Counted from the stretch's first letter, positions 1 through 8,883 are shown. The stretch: DNA of 64,000 nt from CAVSUB01 sp963730995 (GCA_963730995.1 CAVSUB010000013.1:496001-560000), one strand, 5' to 3'. Translations and numbers: made by a program. Notes: generated from the sequence alone by a model not told the origin.

Positions 1-239
1 ACCCGCGCTGCCCGCCATCCCGAGACCACAGGCAGGACGAAGAGCTCGTAGGGCTTGGCCTGGAACTCCTTCCCAAGGACGGCGCGCTTGACGGCCTGGA
101 CGGTCGCCTCGTTGAGGCCTTCGAGAAGTGCGTATGGCTCCTCGCCTTCGAACACCGGCACGAAGAGCACATCCGTGTCGATCTCCGCAGATCGGGAGGT
201 GCTCAGGTTGACAAGGGGCCCGGCAACCGAAGAGGACAT
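1..239 (-). CDS. pepA: Leucyl aminopeptidase (M17), N-terminal part, runs off window
   Basis: The visible 79 residues start at ATG 239-237 and continue past base 1. The pattern fits the N-terminal domain of M17 leucyl aminopeptidases: an early strand DTDVLFVPVFEGE, then a helix, then AVLGKEF and YELFVLPVVSGWRAAR, as in the regulatory macro-like fold before the catalytic domain. The metal-binding residues lie outside the window, so the call rests on the N-domain only. M17 enzymes are cytoplasmic di-metal exopeptidases that release N-terminal Leu and similar residues. A TATAAT box sits six bases before the ATG, so the mRNA may be leaderless. The next gene to the right is divergent. Confidence 0.6.
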   Translation of the reverse strand, partial: MSSSVAGPLVNLSTSRSAEIDTDVLFVPVFEGEEPYALLEGLNEATVQAVKRAVLGKEFQAKPYELFVLPVVSGWRAAR

Positions 240-245
240 CGCGTG

Positions 246-251
246 ATTATA
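246..251 (-). promoter_or_regulatory. -10 box of the aminopeptidase gene (probable leaderless start)
   Basis: The minus strand reads TATAAT at 251-246, a perfect sigma-70 -10 box. The ATG begins at 239, so a normal start point would fall on or beside the initiation codon. No good -35 hexamer is seen 16-18 bases upstream. Confidence 0.45.
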
Positions 252-363
252 TGGTAATCACCAATGAGGCCCTGTTCCGGCGGCCGAGAGCCTCGATCGA
301 TCATGCTGAACCGGTCACGCCCGGACCGACTGATTGCGCCTCTATCGCTTGGGTTTGGTCCCC

Positions 364-372
364 TGCTACAAT
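364..372 (+). promoter_or_regulatory. Extended -10 promoter for the PKD-like gene
   Basis: TGCTACAAT (TGnTACAAT) is an extended -10 element 36 bases before the ATG at 409. No clear -35 is visible, as is usual for extended -10 promoters. Confidence 0.35.
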
Positions 373-408
373 GCCTTCAATCCACGAACGACTCCCCGGG
401 AGCGTGCC

Positions 409-856
409 ATGAGCATCTGGTCAGCCACGTCACGCGGAAGCCTCGTCGCCGTCCTGTGCAGCGGCCTCGCTGTCCTCCCGACGGCCGCCGCATCCAACAA
501 GGACAACAAGCCGACAATCGCCATCAAGTCTGCCCCAGCGATGGGTTTTGCTCCATTTCGCGTAGTGCTGACAGTCGATGTCAAAGGCGGCCCGGACGAC
601 TACGAGCAGTACCTACTGCGCAACCGCCGAATGGGACATGGGTGATGGCAACCGGGCCGAGCAGGCCGACGACTGTGATCCGTATGAGGCAGGCAAGAGT
701 CAGATCAAACGTCGATACATCCGGGAGCAGGTTTTCGACACTCCCGGCGAGTTCAGGGTCGTCTTCAAGCTGAAGCAGAAGAACAAGGTCGTCGGCACCG
801 GCGTCACGACGATTCGCGTGCGTGGTATGAGGGACGGCGACGAGATTATCCGCTAG
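409..856 (+). CDS. Secreted PKD-like domain protein, one-base frameshift
   Basis: The first frame starts at ATG 409 with a signal-peptide-like stretch (VAVLCSGLAVLPTAAAS) and a strand KPTIAIKSAPAMGFAPFRVVLTVDV typical of PKD/Ig-like domains (given here only as the type of pattern). It ends early at 645. The expected continuation, AEWDMGDGN then a YxxPGEFRVVFKL-like strand, lies one frame over and runs to 856. Removing one C at about 613 (TACcTAC) restores a single 149-codon gene. W-D-x-GDG is the classic PKD turn. The protein is probably an extracytoplasmic small domain protein of unknown partner. It ends 10 bases into the convergent JAMM gene. Confidence 0.55.
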
Positions 857-1295
857 CCACCATCCGCACGATCTCCAACTCCTCGACCTGCCCGCTACGA
901 ATGCGGAACGCGCGCGTGATCGGTCGCTGCGGCTCGAGCAGCGACACGATGATGCACAGGAAGTCGTTCGAGAAGTTCTCGGCGATGTCGGACGGCGAAG
1001 GCACCGGTTCCGATTGCGGATGGGAATGATACGCGCCGAGAATCTCCCGGCGTGTGCCGCGCAATCGCTTCATCAGCGCCACCTGCGCGGCAGGATCCAC
1101 GAGGAACCGCGTCAATCCAGGTTCGATGTTGGGCGTCCTGACACTCTCGTCGACGGAATCGCCGGCGCCGACGAGCAAGCCGCAGCACTCCCGCGGCGCT
1201 TCGGCGACCGCGTGCGCGACGATGTCCGCCAGAACGTGTGATGGAATTCGAAGACGTCGTGCCCGGTGCGAGTCCTCGCGCGTGATGGGTTTCAC
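846..1295 (-). CDS. JAB1/MPN (JAMM) metallopeptidase family protein
   Basis: This is a 149-residue protein. The JAMM zinc signature is visible: an early Glu in PRECCGLLVG, then AYHSHPQSEPVPSPSDI, which is the HxH...SxxD motif. Stand-alone bacterial proteins of this type are Mec/RadC-like peptidases, often acting on ubiquitin-like sulfur carriers or peptides. No ThiS- or MoaD-like gene is adjacent, so the substrate is unknown. The start was chosen as GTG 1295 because it overlaps the TGA of the upstream acetoacetyl-CoA synthetase gene by four bases (GTGA). Longer readings into the upstream gene lack any domain. Last gene of the long minus-strand run. Confidence 0.7.
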   Translation of the reverse strand: MKPITREDSHRARRLRIPSHVLADIVAHAVAEAPRECCGLLVGAGDSVDESVRTPNIEPGLTRFLVDPAAQVALMKRLRGTRREILGAYHSHPQSEPVPSPSDIAENFSNDFLCIIVSLLEPQRPITRAFRIRSGQVEELEIVRMVASG

Positions 1296-3241
1296 CGTTC
1301 GAGCTCGGGCCGGTCGCGATACTGCTCGAGTGCCTCCGGATTTGCGAGCGCCTCCAGATTCTTGACCGCCCGCCCGTGGACCACCTCGCGAACCGCCAGC
1401 TCCACGATCTTGCCGCTCTTGGTCCGGGGAATGTCCCTTACCGCGACGATGCGGGCAGGCACGTGCCTCGGGGTGGCATTCCGTCGGATCTCCTCGCGAA
1501 TGCGTTCCTGCAGCCCGGGCGTCAGGGTCGTGCCCTCTTTGAGACGCACGAAGAGCACGATCCGCTCGTCGCCGTTCCACTGCTGTCCGATGACCAGGCC
1601 CTCGAGGACCTCGGGCACCTGCTCGACCTGCCGATAGATCTCCGCCGTGCCGATGCGCACGCCGCCTGGGTTGAGGACGGCGTCGGAGCGGCCGTAGATC
1701 ACGATACCGTCGTGCTCCGTGAGCTCGACGTAGTCACCGTGGTGCCAGACGCCCGGATACCTCTCGAAATACGCCGCGTGGTACCGGCGGCCGTCCGGAT
1801 CGTTCCAGAACCCGACCGGCATCGACGGGAAGGGCCGGGTGCAGACCAACTCGCCCTTCTGCTGGCGTATAGAGTGTCCGGCCTCGTCGAACACCTCGAC
1901 CGCCATCCCGAGGAGCCGAGCCTGGATCTCGCCCCTCCAGACCGGCCCTGTGGGATTGCCGCCGACGAAGCAGGCGACGATGTCCGTGCCGCCCGAGACC
2001 GACGCCAGATGAACGTCCTGCTTTATCTTCGAGTACACGAAGTCGAAGCTCTCGGCGACCAGCGGCGAGCCCGTCGACACGATCGTCCGAATCGAATCAA
2101 GGTTATGAGAGGCGGCCGGCTCGCACCTGGCTTTTGCGATCGAGTCGATGAACTTGGCGGACGTGCCAAAGAGCGTCGCCTGTGTGTCGTCCGCCAGATC
2201 GAACAGCGCGCGCGCATCCGGGTGCATGGGCGATCCATCCCAGAGAACGAGGGTCGCTTCCGAGGCGAGCGCGGACACGAGCCAGTTCCACATCATCCAT
2301 CCGCAGCTGGTGAAGTAGAACACGCGGTCACCGGCGCGGATGTCGCAGTGCAGCTGATGCTCCTTGAGATGCTGAATCAGCGTGCCACCGGCGCCGTGGA
2401 CGATGCACTTCGGCACCCCTGTCGTGCCCGAGGAGAACAGGATGAAGAGCGGGTGATCGAACGGGAATCGCTCGAACCGGACGTCGTGCCCGAATCCGGA
2501 ATCCAGGAACTCGTCCCACACGACGGCGCGGTCGAGGCTCGCAATCGCCGGTTGTGAATCGACGTGTGGTACCACGACCACGCGACGGAGGCTGGGCATG
2601 CTGCGCGCAATCTCGTGGAGGCGCACGAGGCAGTCGTGTCTCTTGCCAGCGTAGTCGTAGGCATCGGCTGACACGAGGACCTTCGGCTCGATCTGCCCGA
2701 ATCGATCCAGGACGCCCTGGGCGCCGAAGTCCGGCGAGCACGAGGACCAGACAGCGCCAATGGCCGCCGAGCCGAGCGCGCCGATGATGCTCTCCGGCAG
2801 GTTGGGCACGAAACCCGCCACGCGATCGCCGGGCCCGACGCCCGCGTTCAGTAGCCCGCCGGCGAACGAAACGACGGCGCCATGCAACTCGCTCCACGTC
2901 AGTGTCCGGCGGCGCCCCGACTCGTCGCGATAGAGGATGGCGGGCTGACTGTCCCGGCGACGGAGCAGGTTCTCGGCGAAGTTCAGCCGCGCGTCAGGGA
3001 AGAAGCGCGCGCCCGGCATCCGCTCGGGGTTCTCGAGGACACGGTTGCCGCGCTCGCCGATGATACCGGTGAAGTCCCACACAGCCCGCCAGAAGTCCGA
3101 CGGGCGATCGATCGAGAATTGGTAGAGCGAAGCGTAGTCGGCAACCGGTATTTCGTTTTTCTCGCCGACATCCCGCATGAACCGCGTGAGGTTGGCGTCG
3201 GCCACACGCTCGCGCGACGGCACCCAGACTGGCTGTGTCAC
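1292..3241 (-). CDS. aacS: Acetoacetyl-CoA synthetase (acetoacetate-CoA ligase)
   Basis: This is a 649-residue ANL-superfamily enzyme of normal AacS length. It forms acetoacetyl-CoA from acetoacetate, ATP and CoA in the cytoplasm. The N-terminal cap (W-x-PS near residue 6, FSIDRPSDFWRAVWDF near 47) is AacS-like. The adenylation P-loop reads LFSSGTTGVPKCIVHG, and YGRSDAVLNPGGVRIGTAEIY is the A8 hinge. A C-terminal PRTKSGKIVE carries the catalytic Lys. It starts at GTG 3241, two bases after the stop of the GNAT gene, so the two are probably cotranscribed. Likely role: use of acetoacetate or ketone bodies, or feeding of polyhydroxyalkanoate and lipid pools. Confidence 0.88.
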   Translation of the reverse strand: MTQPVWVPSRERVADANLTRFMRDVGEKNEIPVADYASLYQFSIDRPSDFWRAVWDFTGIIGERGNRVLENPERMPGARFFPDARLNFAENLLRRRDSQPAILYRDESGRRRTLTWSELHGAVVSFAGGLLNAGVGPGDRVAGFVPNLPESIIGALGSAAIGAVWSSCSPDFGAQGVLDRFGQIEPKVLVSADAYDYAGKRHDCLVRLHEIARSMPSLRRVVVVPHVDSQPAIASLDRAVVWDEFLDSGFGHDVRFERFPFDHPLFILFSSGTTGVPKCIVHGAGGTLIQHLKEHQLHCDIRAGDRVFYFTSCGWMMWNWLVSALASEATLVLWDGSPMHPDARALFDLADDTQATLFGTSAKFIDSIAKARCEPAASHNLDSIRTIVSTGSPLVAESFDFVYSKIKQDVHLASVSGGTDIVACFVGGNPTGPVWRGEIQARLLGMAVEVFDEAGHSIRQQKGELVCTRPFPSMPVGFWNDPDGRRYHAAYFERYPGVWHHGDYVELTEHDGIVIYGRSDAVLNPGGVRIGTAEIYRQVEQVPEVLEGLVIGQQWNGDERIVLFVRLKEGTTLTPGLQERIREEIRRNATPRHVPARIVAVRDIPRTKSGKIVELAVREVVHGRAVKNLEALANPEALEQYRDRPELER

Positions 3242-3242
3242 A

Positions 3243-3740
3243 TCACAAAGAATACTCTTCGGTCTTGAAGAGCGTGAAGCCCCGCTTCATGTAATTCGGC
3301 AGCGCCGCCGGATGGTCGAGCGAGCACGTGTGCAGCCACACGCGATGAGATGTCATCCGCCACGCGGTTTCCGCGGCGACGGTGAGGAGATGCCCTCCAA
3401 GCCCGCGTCCGGTGAACTCGTCGAAGAGGCCGAAGTACGCGATCTCGATCCCATCGTCGGCATCCCGCTGCAGCTCGAAATACCCGGCGAGGGTTCCCTT
3501 GACCGTCATCAACCAGATCGAGACGGCATCGTTGTCAAGGTGTGAGCGAATCCGCTCGTCGGTCCACCCGAGCCGGTCGACCCAGCGGTACTTCCGGCCG
3601 ACCTCGGAATAGAGAAAGCGCCAGAGGGCGGGAAAGCAGTCTGCGGCGTGCTCGACTCTGATGGTGAGATCGGCAACCCGCGCCGAGCGCAGAGCCGAGG
3701 GCTCGCGCATCTCGAGATAAGTGCGTTGCGCAGTTGCCAT
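3243..3740 (-). CDS. GNAT-family N-acetyltransferase
   Basis: A 165-residue protein with the GNAT core. It has a beta4 strand EIAYFGLFDEFTGRGLGGHLL holding the acetyl-CoA pyrophosphate loop (R/Q-x-x-G-x-G/A, here GRGLGG) and a C-terminal LPNYMKRGFTLFKTEEY typical of the last helix and strand. Substrate cannot be read from sequence. It starts at ATG 3740, 16 bases after tyrA, and its stop touches the start of aacS, so it is part of the same transcript. There is no signal for secretion. Confidence 0.75.
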   Translation of the reverse strand: MATAQRTYLEMREPSALRSARVADLTIRVEHAADCFPALWRFLYSEVGRKYRWVDRLGWTDERIRSHLDNDAVSIWLMTVKGTLAGYFELQRDADDGIEIAYFGLFDEFTGRGLGGHLLTVAAETAWRMTSHRVWLHTCSLDHPAALPNYMKRGFTLFKTEEYSL

Positions 3741-3756
3741 CGTGGTGATGATCGCG

Positions 3757-4656
3757 TCAGTCCTGACGATCCGCTTCGAGTGCGCGCTTCCAGCCCGCTG
3801 CTGATTCGAACACCGTGTCGATCGTCGCGCCTTCCTCGAGATCCTGCCGGATGGCCTGAAGGACGGCGATCAGATCGTCGAGCGCGGCCCCCACATGCTC
3901 CCGGTTCGTCGCTGCGACGTCCCGCCAGATGTCCGAAGGGCTTGCGGCGAGCCGCGTCGTGTCGCGCAGTCCGCGTCCGGAGAGGGCCAGGCCGTCTGCG
4001 CCGGCGTGCTCCCCCACCACGTGCATCAGGGCGCTCGCCGTGAGCTGCGGCAAGTGACTCAGGTACGCGAGGAGTAGATCGTGGGTGTCAGGCGAGGCCC
4101 GTCGCGGGATCGCGCCGATCCCGGTGACGAACGCCTCGAGCCGCCGGATGTCGTCGTCCGTCCGGGACGCCTCTGCGGCAAGGAACCATGGCCGGTCTGC
4201 GAAGAGATCCCCGCGCGCCTCGCTGATGCCGCCGGTCGCGGCGCCGGCAAGCGGATGGCCGCCAATAAAGCGGAGACGCGCGGGAAGCGCTCGCGCCGCT
4301 TCGGCGATCGTCACCTTGGTGCTACCCACGTCCGTTACGAGCGCGGGCCCGGCCACGTAGTCGGGGAGCCGTTCGAGGATCCGGATGTTCTGGCGAACAG
4401 GAGCGGCCAGGACGATCAGATCGGCGTCCGCCACCATGACCAGGTCGTCGCCACCGACGTCTACGGCGTGAAGCCGCATCGCGGTTTCGAGGACGTCCTT
4501 GCTGTCCACCGCGATCACGAGGCTGCCCGGCCAGCGCTGACGCGCCGCCATCGCGAGCGACCCGCCGATGAGGCCGCACCCGACGATGCCGATACGCGGA
4601 AAGAGGGGCGGTTCGTCTGGCGGCTTCTGCCGATCGGCAATGGGGAGTGTCTTCAC
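3757..4656 (-). CDS. tyrA: Prephenate dehydrogenase
   Basis: This 299-residue NAD(P)-dependent enzyme converts prephenate to 4-hydroxyphenylpyruvate, the tyrosine branch step. The Rossmann fingerprint IGIVGCGLIGGSLAMA lies near residue 23. DVGSTK and GGHPLAGAATGG (the HPxxG motif) mark the prephenate pocket, and YLSHLPQLTASAL is the conserved helix of the C-terminal domain. There is no ACT or chorismate mutase domain; mutase activity is encoded separately two genes upstream. The chosen start is GTG 4656, which gives a 22-residue Pro-rich extension before the fold, so a later start is possible. It follows DAHP synthase by 137 bp. Confidence 0.88.
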   Translation of the reverse strand: MKTLPIADRQKPPDEPPLFPRIGIVGCGLIGGSLAMAARQRWPGSLVIAVDSKDVLETAMRLHAVDVGGDDLVMVADADLIVLAAPVRQNIRILERLPDYVAGPALVTDVGSTKVTIAEAARALPARLRFIGGHPLAGAATGGISEARGDLFADRPWFLAAEASRTDDDIRRLEAFVTGIGAIPRRASPDTHDLLLAYLSHLPQLTASALMHVVGEHAGADGLALSGRGLRDTTRLAASPSDIWRDVAATNREHVGAALDDLIAVLQAIRQDLEEGATIDTVFESAAGWKRALEADRQD

Positions 4657-4793
4657 GACGCGCTCGCCAAAAAGGCGCTGGGGCGGCCCTTCAGACCCAC
4701 CATCGCGGAGCGGGCTGCAGCCAGCGCCCTACCTCGAGGCATGCTGGGGATCCCATTGCGGAGAAAATGCCAGCGATCCCCGCGACTCTGCCA

Positions 4794-5843
4794 TTACACT
4801 CCCCAACCGCGCCGCGCGACCGCCTCGAGGCAGATGCTGCGCCCGATGGCCGGCGCGATGATCCTGAGCTCCGCCATCAAGCGGTCGAACTGGCCGGGGA
4901 AGAGCGACTGTGCGCCATCGCTCAACGCGTGATCCGGATCGTTGTGAACCTCGATCAGGAGGCCGTCGGCGCCCGCGGCGACCGCGGCGCGCGCCATCGG
5001 CGTGACTTTGTCGCGCCGTCCCGTGCCGTGGCTCGGATCGACGAGAACCGGCAGGTGACTGAGCTTCTGCACGACGGGGATCGCCGAGATGTCGAGCGTG
5101 TTGCGCGTGTAGCTCTCGAACGTACGAATGCCACGCTCGCAGAGCATCACGTTCATGTTCCCGCCGGCCAGGATGTACTCGGCCGACAGCAGCCACTCCT
5201 CGATGGTCGCAGAGATGCCGCGCTTCAACAGGACCGGCGTCCGCGTGTGCCCGAGCTCCCGAAGGAGCGTGAAGTTCTGCATGTTGCGCGCGCCGACCTG
5301 GAGGATGTGCGAGTACTTCTCGATCAGATCGAGCTGGCTGATGTCCATGACTTCCGACACCAGCTTCATGTTGTGGCGATCGGCCGCCGTGCGCAGCATC
5401 CGGAGGCCCTCTTCGCCGAGCCCCTGGAAGCTGTACGGAGAGCTGCGCGGCTTGAACGCTCCGCCGCGTAAGACTTTGGCGCCCGCCGCCCGCACCGCCG
5501 CCGCTGTCGCCTCGACTTGTTCGTCGGTCTCGGCCGAGCAGGGCCCGGCCATGACGACGACCTCGTCGCCGCCGATGCGGAGATCGTCGATGACGACAAC
5601 GGTGTTGTCTGGCTTGAAGGTGCGGCTGGCGAGCTTGTACGGCTCGGTAATCCGCACGACCTCCTGCACGCCGTCGAGAACCTCCAGCAGCCGCGAGTCG
5701 AACTGTCGCTGACCGCCCACCGCGCCAAGCACCGTTCGCAGCGCGCCCGTGGACCGGTGCACGTCGAAACCCATGCTGGTCAGCTGCGCGATGACGCCTT
5801 GAATCTGCTCGTCCGTCGCAAGCTCCTTCATGACCACTACCAT
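4794..5843 (-). CDS. aroF: 3-deoxy-7-phosphoheptulonate (DAHP) synthase, type I-beta
   Basis: This 349-residue protein commits carbon to the shikimate pathway (PEP plus erythrose 4-phosphate). An N-terminal ferredoxin-like regulatory domain of about 75 residues (MVVVMKELATDEQIQGVIAQ-type start) precedes the TIM barrel, as in Thermotoga and Bacillus enzymes. Barrel motifs seen are MAGPCSAE, KVLRGGAFKPRSSPYSFQG, QVGARNMQNF, LLKRGI and DPSHGTGRRD. The regulatory domain in this class usually gives Tyr/Phe feedback control. It is separated from chorismate mutase by 68 bp carrying a GC-rich hairpin repeat, and lies in the same direction. Confidence 0.92.
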   Translation of the reverse strand: MVVVMKELATDEQIQGVIAQLTSMGFDVHRSTGALRTVLGAVGGQRQFDSRLLEVLDGVQEVVRITEPYKLASRTFKPDNTVVVIDDLRIGGDEVVVMAGPCSAETDEQVEATAAAVRAAGAKVLRGGAFKPRSSPYSFQGLGEEGLRMLRTAADRHNMKLVSEVMDISQLDLIEKYSHILQVGARNMQNFTLLRELGHTRTPVLLKRGISATIEEWLLSAEYILAGGNMNVMLCERGIRTFESYTRNTLDISAIPVVQKLSHLPVLVDPSHGTGRRDKVTPMARAAVAAGADGLLIEVHNDPDHALSDGAQSLFPGQFDRLMAELRIIAPAIGRSICLEAVARRGWGV

Positions 5844-5865
5844 GATGTGTCTGCCTTTTCAGTCT

Positions 5866-5902
5866 AAGAATAACCGGGGGGCTTCGCCCCGCCGGACCCC
5901 CC
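5866..5902. repeat. GC-rich palindromic dispersed repeat (GGGG-GAAG/CTTC-CCCC family)
   Basis: On the minus strand the segment reads GGGGGGTCCG, then GCGGGGCGAAGCCCCCCGG, a stem closed by a GAAG loop. The same pattern (GGGG, TCCG, GGGGC-GAAG-GCCCC) recurs at 50870-50906 and 52140-52176 and in the array at 38438-38836. It lies between chorismate mutase and DAHP synthase and may act as an intercistronic mRNA hairpin. Confidence 0.55.
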
Positions 5903-5910
5903 AGCGCCTT

Positions 5911-6267
5911 CTATGAGCCGGAATGATCGATCACTGGATCGTCTGGATCCTCCTGCCCGTCCGCCATCCGCTCCAGCCGCCTGGCTTCGTCGATGATTCG
6001 TTCGAACAGGCGTCTGATCGCCCCATCGTCCAGCGGCCCCCGGTTCACGTGCGCGACGTGCGCGAGAACTTCGGCCTCGCGGGTCGGCTGGTAGATGTCG
6101 ACGCCCGCCGTCTTCTTCACCCGACCTACTTCCAGCGCGCAGGCGGCGCGCGCCGAGAGGAGGCGTACCAACTGCTCATCGAGCTCGTCGATGCGCTTCC
6201 GCAAAGACTCGATGAGGCTTACAGGCTGCTCTTCAGCCACTTCACGTACTCGCTCGCGTGTGCGCAC
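5911..6267 (-). CDS. aroQ: Chorismate mutase, AroQ type
   Basis: A stand-alone all-helical mutase of up to 118 residues that turns chorismate into prephenate for the downstream TyrA. Visible residues fit the AroQ helix pattern: LRKRIDELDEQLVRLLSARAACALEVGRVKK, with Arg and Lys of the active site, then a DIYQPTREAEVL segment and an RRLFERIIDEARRLE helix (quoted as separate landmarks). Two GTG starts are possible: 6267, which overlaps trpA by 49 bases, and 6240, which overlaps by 22. The fold begins near VSLIESL, so the shorter start is quite possible. There is no PheA-type dehydratase domain. Confidence 0.85.
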   Translation of the reverse strand: MRTRERVREVAEEQPVSLIESLRKRIDELDEQLVRLLSARAACALEVGRVKKTAGVDIYQPTREAEVLAHVAHVNRGPLDDGAIRRLFERIIDEARRLERMADGQEDPDDPVIDHSGS

Positions 6268-7007
6268 ACGTCGACGGACCCGTTGCGTGCGATCGTGTCG
6301 ACCAACGCGCTTCCAACGACGGCGGCATCGGCCGCGCGGCAGGCTTCGGCGACGTGCTCAGGGCTCGAGATCCCGAAGCCGACCGCAATGGGAAGCGACG
6401 ATGCGGCGCGTACCCGCTCGAGCAGCACCGGGACGTCAGAGGCCAGCCGATCGCGCATGCCCGTCACACCAAGTCTCGAAATGACATACAGAAACCCTCG
6501 ACCGAGCTCCGCGGACCGTCGAATCCGCGCATCGGTCGTCGTAGGACTTACCAGGAAGATCGGATCAAGACCGGCATCGACGAGCGGCTGCCGGAGCGGC
6601 TCCGCCTCTTCGACCGGGTAGTCCAGAATCAAGACGCCGTCGACTCCCGCGTCGGCAGCGGCCCGGGCGAAGGCCCTGGCGTCCATTCGCAGAACAGGAT
6701 TGGCGTAAGTGAAGAGCACAATCGGTGTATCGACGGCTGATCTGACCCGACGCACGAGCTCCAGGGACCCACGCAGGGTCATCCCGGCAGCCAGCGCCCG
6801 CTCGATCGCCCGCTGGATGACGGGGCCGTCCGCAAGTGGATCGGAGAACGGCACGCCGATCTCCAGAACATCCGCGCCGGCCTGCGCCACTGCCGTGACA
6901 ATGGCGGTCGATCTCTCCGGATCGGGATCGCCGGCCGTGAGGTAGGCGACGAGGCCGCCTCGCCCGCCCGCTCTCAGCCGGTCGAAGGTCTGCTGCAGTC
7001 GTGACAT
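6219..7007 (-). CDS. trpA: Tryptophan synthase alpha subunit
   Basis: This 262-residue TIM barrel cleaves indole-3-glycerol phosphate to indole, which is channelled to TrpB. Landmarks are LVAYLTAGDPDPERS near the start, VLEIGVPFSDPLADGPVIQRA with the catalytic Glu, GVDGVLILDYPVEEA with the second catalytic acid, FLYVISRLGVTG, and VGFGISSPEHV at the phosphate site. The start is ATG 7007, which shares its A with the TGA of trpB (TGATG). Reading further upstream only runs into trpB in a wrong frame. Confidence 0.95.
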   Translation of the reverse strand: MSRLQQTFDRLRAGGRGGLVAYLTAGDPDPERSTAIVTAVAQAGADVLEIGVPFSDPLADGPVIQRAIERALAAGMTLRGSLELVRRVRSAVDTPIVLFTYANPVLRMDARAFARAAADAGVDGVLILDYPVEEAEPLRQPLVDAGLDPIFLVSPTTTDARIRRSAELGRGFLYVISRLGVTGMRDRLASDVPVLLERVRAASSLPIAVGFGISSPEHVAEACRAADAAVVGSALVDTIARNGSVDVCAHASEYVKWLKSSL

Positions 7008-8236
7008 CAGGCACCGTTCCCCGCGCGACGGAGCGCCTTCTCGACACTCTGGACGTCCTTGTCCCCCCGCCCTGACAGGTTGACCAGCAGCACCTGATCC
7101 CGTTGCATCGTCGGCGCGAGCCTGCAGGCATACGCAATGGCGTGGGCAGATTCGAGTGCGGGCAGGATGCCTTCTTCGCGGCCAAGGCGTTGAAACGCCG
7201 CCAGCGCCGCATCGTCGTCTATCCATGCATACTCGGCGCGATGACTGTCGTGCAGCCAGGCATGCTCAGGCCCAACGGCGGCGTAGTCGAGCCCCGCGGA
7301 GACCGAGTGCGTGAGCTCGATGTTGCCGTCCGAATCCTGGAGCACGTACGTGTGGGTCCCCTGCAGCACGCCTGCGCTGCCGCCGGCAAAGCGCGCGGCG
7401 TGCTCGCCCGAACGAATCCCGCGGCCGCCCGCCTCGACCCCGATCAGCTTCACGCCTCGATCGTCGATGAACGCGTCGAAGAGGCCCATCGCGTTGCTGC
7501 CGCCTCCGACGCAGGCGACGATCGTGTCGGGCAGCCTGCCGATGCTGTCGAGGCACTGACGTCGCGCTTCCTGGCCGATGACCGACTGAAACTCCCTGAC
7601 CATCAGCGGATACGGATGCGGACCAAGCACGGACCCGAGGAGATAGTAGCTGTCCGAGACGTTGGCGACCCAATCGCGCATTGCCTCGTTGATGGCGTCC
7701 TTGAGCGTCTTCGCTCCGGCGTCGACGCGTCTGACCGTCGCGCCGAGCAGCTCCATCCGAAAGACATTGAGCGCCTGTCGCTCCATGTCCTCGGCGCCCA
7801 TGTAGACGTCACAGCGCAGCCCGAGAAGCGCGCAGACTGTCGCCGTCGCCACTCCGTGCTGGCCTGCGCCGGTCTCGGCGATGACGCGCCTTTTGCCCAT
7901 TCGCTGCGCGAGGAGCCCCTGACCGAGAGCGTTGTTGATCTTGTGCGCGCCCGTATGTGCCAGGTCCTCGCGCTTCAGAAAAATGCGTGCGCCGCCGAGC
8001 GCCTCGCCGATCCGGCGGGCCTCGTAGAGGGGAGTCGGGCGGCCCACGTAGTCGGCGAGCAACTGGCGCAGGCGCGCGACGAACGTGTCGTCCTTTCGCG
8101 CGGCGAAGTACGCGGCTTCGAGCTCTGCGACCGGGGCCACGAGCGTCTCCGGCACGAACCGGCCGCCGTAGACGCCGTAGTATCCGCGCGAATCAGGGTC
8201 GCGCTTGGCGAACGAAGGTGAAGAAGACATGGTCAT
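7007..8236 (-). CDS. trpB: Tryptophan synthase beta subunit
   Basis: A 409-residue PLP enzyme that condenses indole with serine. YYGVYGGRFVPETL is the TrpB1 N-terminus. KREDLAHTGAHKINNALGQ contains the PLP Lys and ETGAGQHGVATAT follows. CVGGGSNAMGLF is the phosphate-binding GGGSNA loop, and NLSGRGDKD closes the C-terminus. It pairs with trpA immediately downstream. ATG 8236 overlaps the TGA of trpF by four bases (ATGA). A second ATG six bases on is an alternative start. Confidence 0.96.
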   Translation of the reverse strand: MTMSSSPSFAKRDPDSRGYYGVYGGRFVPETLVAPVAELEAAYFAARKDDTFVARLRQLLADYVGRPTPLYEARRIGEALGGARIFLKREDLAHTGAHKINNALGQGLLAQRMGKRRVIAETGAGQHGVATATVCALLGLRCDVYMGAEDMERQALNVFRMELLGATVRRVDAGAKTLKDAINEAMRDWVANVSDSYYLLGSVLGPHPYPLMVREFQSVIGQEARRQCLDSIGRLPDTIVACVGGGSNAMGLFDAFIDDRGVKLIGVEAGGRGIRSGEHAARFAGGSAGVLQGTHTYVLQDSDGNIELTHSVSAGLDYAAVGPEHAWLHDSHRAEYAWIDDDAALAAFQRLGREEGILPALESAHAIAYACRLAPTMQRDQVLLVNLSGRGDKDVQSVEKALRRAGNGA

Positions 8237-8883
8237 AGCGTAGCCAGGTTGTCCGGATCGAGCCGGGGATCGTCGAGAACGGTGAAGAGGTGTCGAAGCT
8301 TGTCGTGGTCCTTCATGCCGGGCGACGATTCGACGCCGGACGACAGATCGATGGCGTAGGGCCGCACGCGATCGATCGCGTCCGACACGTTCGAAGGGCT
8401 CAGCCCGCCCGAAAGGATGATGGGACGCAGCCGGGCGGCGGCTGCCGCAACGGTCCAGTCGATGGCGCGCCCTGTGCCACCCCGACGTATCGGATCATGC
8501 GCGTCGAGCAGCATCGTCGCAGTGGCCGGCAATTCGTTACAGGCCCGGGCCGCATTGAAAGTGCCTGTCACGGGAACGGCCTTGATGACGCGATAGCGGC
8601 TCCTCGAGTAACTGTCCGGCTGCTCGTGCCCGTGCAGCTGCACGGCCGACAGCTTGACCAGGCCCGCGACGCCGTTGACGTAATCCTGCGTCTGATCGAC
8701 GAACACGCCGACAGCGGAGACGAACGGCGGCAGCTCTGCGACAATGGCACGCGCGCGCTCGGGATCGACGAACCTCGGGCTCGCGGGCCAGAACACGAAC
8801 CCGATCGCATCCGCGCCAAGCTCGGAGGCCAGCCTGGCGTCTTCCAGCCTTCGCACGCCACAGATCTTCACCCGCGTTCTCAT
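8233..8883 (-). CDS. trpF: Phosphoribosylanthranilate isomerase
   Basis: A 216-residue TIM barrel for the Amadori rearrangement between TrpD and TrpC. RVKICGVRRLEDA carries the catalytic Cys near residue 8. DAIGFVFWPASPRFVDPE and VQLHGHEQPDSY are family motifs, LLDAHDP contains the catalytic Asp, and ILSGGLSPSNVSDAI with DLSSGVESSPGMKDHDK forms the phosphate site. ATG 8883 shares one base with the trpC stop. Confidence 0.94.
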   Translation of the reverse strand: MRTRVKICGVRRLEDARLASELGADAIGFVFWPASPRFVDPERARAIVAELPPFVSAVGVFVDQTQDYVNGVAGLVKLSAVQLHGHEQPDSYSRSRYRVIKAVPVTGTFNAARACNELPATATMLLDAHDPIRRGGTGRAIDWTVAAAAARLRPIILSGGLSPSNVSDAIDRVRPYAIDLSSGVESSPGMKDHDKLRHLFTVLDDPRLDPDNLATL